A model generated the notes under the pieces. That model was not told the origin of the DNA. It saw only the letters and a program-made list of their open reading frames with translations, and made no database searches. The position numbers were made by a program, and so were the translations under genes. From Porticoccaceae bacterium (GTDB taxonomy: Bacteria > Pseudomonadota > Gammaproteobacteria > Pseudomonadales > Porticoccaceae), in assembly GCA_030590275.1 (NCBI GenBank), contig JAUUYV010000147.1, positions 1-5,607 on the forward strand: a stretch of 5,607 nucleotides of DNA, in the 5' to 3' direction. Positions 5,005 to 5,607 of this stretch are shown piece by piece. Position 1 is the stretch's first letter; the number at the start of each line of letters is the position of its first letter.

Positions 5005-5607
5005 TTATTCTTTCAAAAAAGGCAGTTTCTCAATATTTCCCCAGACTCGGTCTAGCTGTCTTTTTCGGCCGCAGTTCCATTTGTAGAGTTTATAACGGCG
5101 AGGGTTTTTTAAATAATAATCCTGGTGGTATTCCTCGGCCGGGTAAAATGAACTTGCGTGAGTGATTTCGGTTTGAATGCGGCCATTCAGGAGTTTGCTG
5201 TTATCGAGGGCCTCTTTGCTGGCCTGGGCCAGGTCAAATTGTGGTTCCGTCAGGGGGAAAATTCCGCTGCGGTACTGGCTCCCCCGGTCGCAAAACTGGC
5301 CGCCGCCGTCCACTGGGTCCACGTTGCGCCAAAAGGCATCTAACAGAGTAGTGTAGTCAAGCTTTTCTGAGTCATAGAGTACTTCTATGGCTTCTGTGTG
5401 CCCCGTGTTGCCCTGTGATACCTGGGCATAAGTGGGGTTGGCTACGGTGCCTCCGATATAGCCTGAATTAGCCTTGCTCACGCCGTCTAAAGCCTCAAAG
5501 GCTTGTTCCATGCACCAAAAACACCCTCCCGCAAAAATGGCCCGTGCCTCTGTTGCCCGCGCTGAACTCACAGATAAAGAGCTAGATAAAGCTGATGGGA
5601 GAAATAG
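5005..5607 (-). CDS. msrA: Peptide methionine sulfoxide reductase MsrA, probably exported (start outside window)
   Basis: MsrA reduces the S form of methionine sulfoxide in proteins, using thioredoxin or a similar donor. Counting from the GTG at 5571, catalytic C17 lies in GGCFWC, followed by GYIGG, the DPVDGGGQFCDRGSQYRSGIF block (85-105), YPAEEYHQDY (143-152), and the C-terminal WNCGR with C167 as probable resolving cysteine. That GTG has no ribosome site, and the frame stays open upstream to the window edge. The added residues read LFLPSALSSSLSVSSARA before TEARAIF, which looks like the end of a signal peptide with an ARA cleavage site. The mature enzyme is therefore probably periplasmic, and the gene starts beyond base 5607. 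The gene converges on the usp gene with 33 bases between the stops and no clear terminator. The enzyme call is very sure; export is inferred. Confidence 0.93.
   Translation of the reverse strand, partial: LFLPSALSSSLSVSSARATEARAIFAGGCFWCMEQAFEALDGVSKANSGYIGGTVANPTYAQVSQGNTGHTEAIEVLYDSEKLDYTTLLDAFWRNVDPVDGGGQFCDRGSQYRSGIFPLTEPQFDLAQASKEALDNSKLLNGRIQTEITHASSFYPAEEYHQDYYLKNPRRYKLYKWNCGRKRQLDRVWGNIEKLPFLKE

Noticed and set aside
4989..5016. Direct repeat TTCTTTCAA (4989-4997 and 5008-5016) between usp and msrA
   Set aside because: The second copy is mostly the msrA C-terminal coding sequence, and the repeat is short; it is likely chance.

Overview
The window reads as a stretch of gammaproteobacterial chromosome, probably from a free-living, perhaps marine, member. 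This rests on an FNR/Anr-type regulator and a TusA that both match the Escherichia coli and Pseudomonas patterns closely, on a hemN-fnr-usp neighbourhood typical of that class, and on a base composition that looks close to even by eye. No mobile element, CRISPR array, tRNA or rRNA gene is visible.

Layout, left to right. (1) At 1-182 (+) lies the C-terminal end of a zinc-type medium-chain alcohol dehydrogenase. A strong nested hairpin (235-282) follows, then an SMP-30/gluconolactonase-family lactonase (304-1155, +). The pair ends at a clear Rho-independent terminator (1226-1256) and looks like a small oxidation operon: a dehydrogenase plus a lactone hydrolase. (2) At 1313-1549 (+) is tusA, the sulfur-carrier protein, with a TTG start. 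It converges on the next unit with only 24 bases between the stops. (3) On the minus strand, 3653 to 1574, is a two-gene unit: a HemN-like protein, then an FNR-type oxygen-sensing regulator. Their reading frames overlap by 20 bases. (4) A 454-base divergent intergenic region (3654-4107) holds a possible small ORF, several inverted repeats and a perfect 14-base palindrome. (5) At 4108-4971 (+) is a tandem-domain universal stress protein of the UspE type. (6) At the right edge, on the minus strand, is msrA. Its frame stays open to the end of the window and carries what looks like the end of an export signal, so the true start is outside.

The core is an oxygen and redox cluster. FNR would sense oxygen through a [4Fe-4S] cluster, and all four expected cysteine ligands are present. 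UspE is a stress protein that also sits beside fnr in E. coli, TusA supplies sulfur for tRNA thiolation, and MsrA repairs oxidised methionine. The most unusual item is the HemN-like gene. Its C-terminal half aligns convincingly with oxygen-independent coproporphyrinogen III oxidase, but the CxxxCxxC radical-SAM motif and the GGGTP motif are missing from an otherwise intact 431-codon frame. It looks like a HemN-derived pseudoenzyme, translationally coupled to the oxygen regulator.
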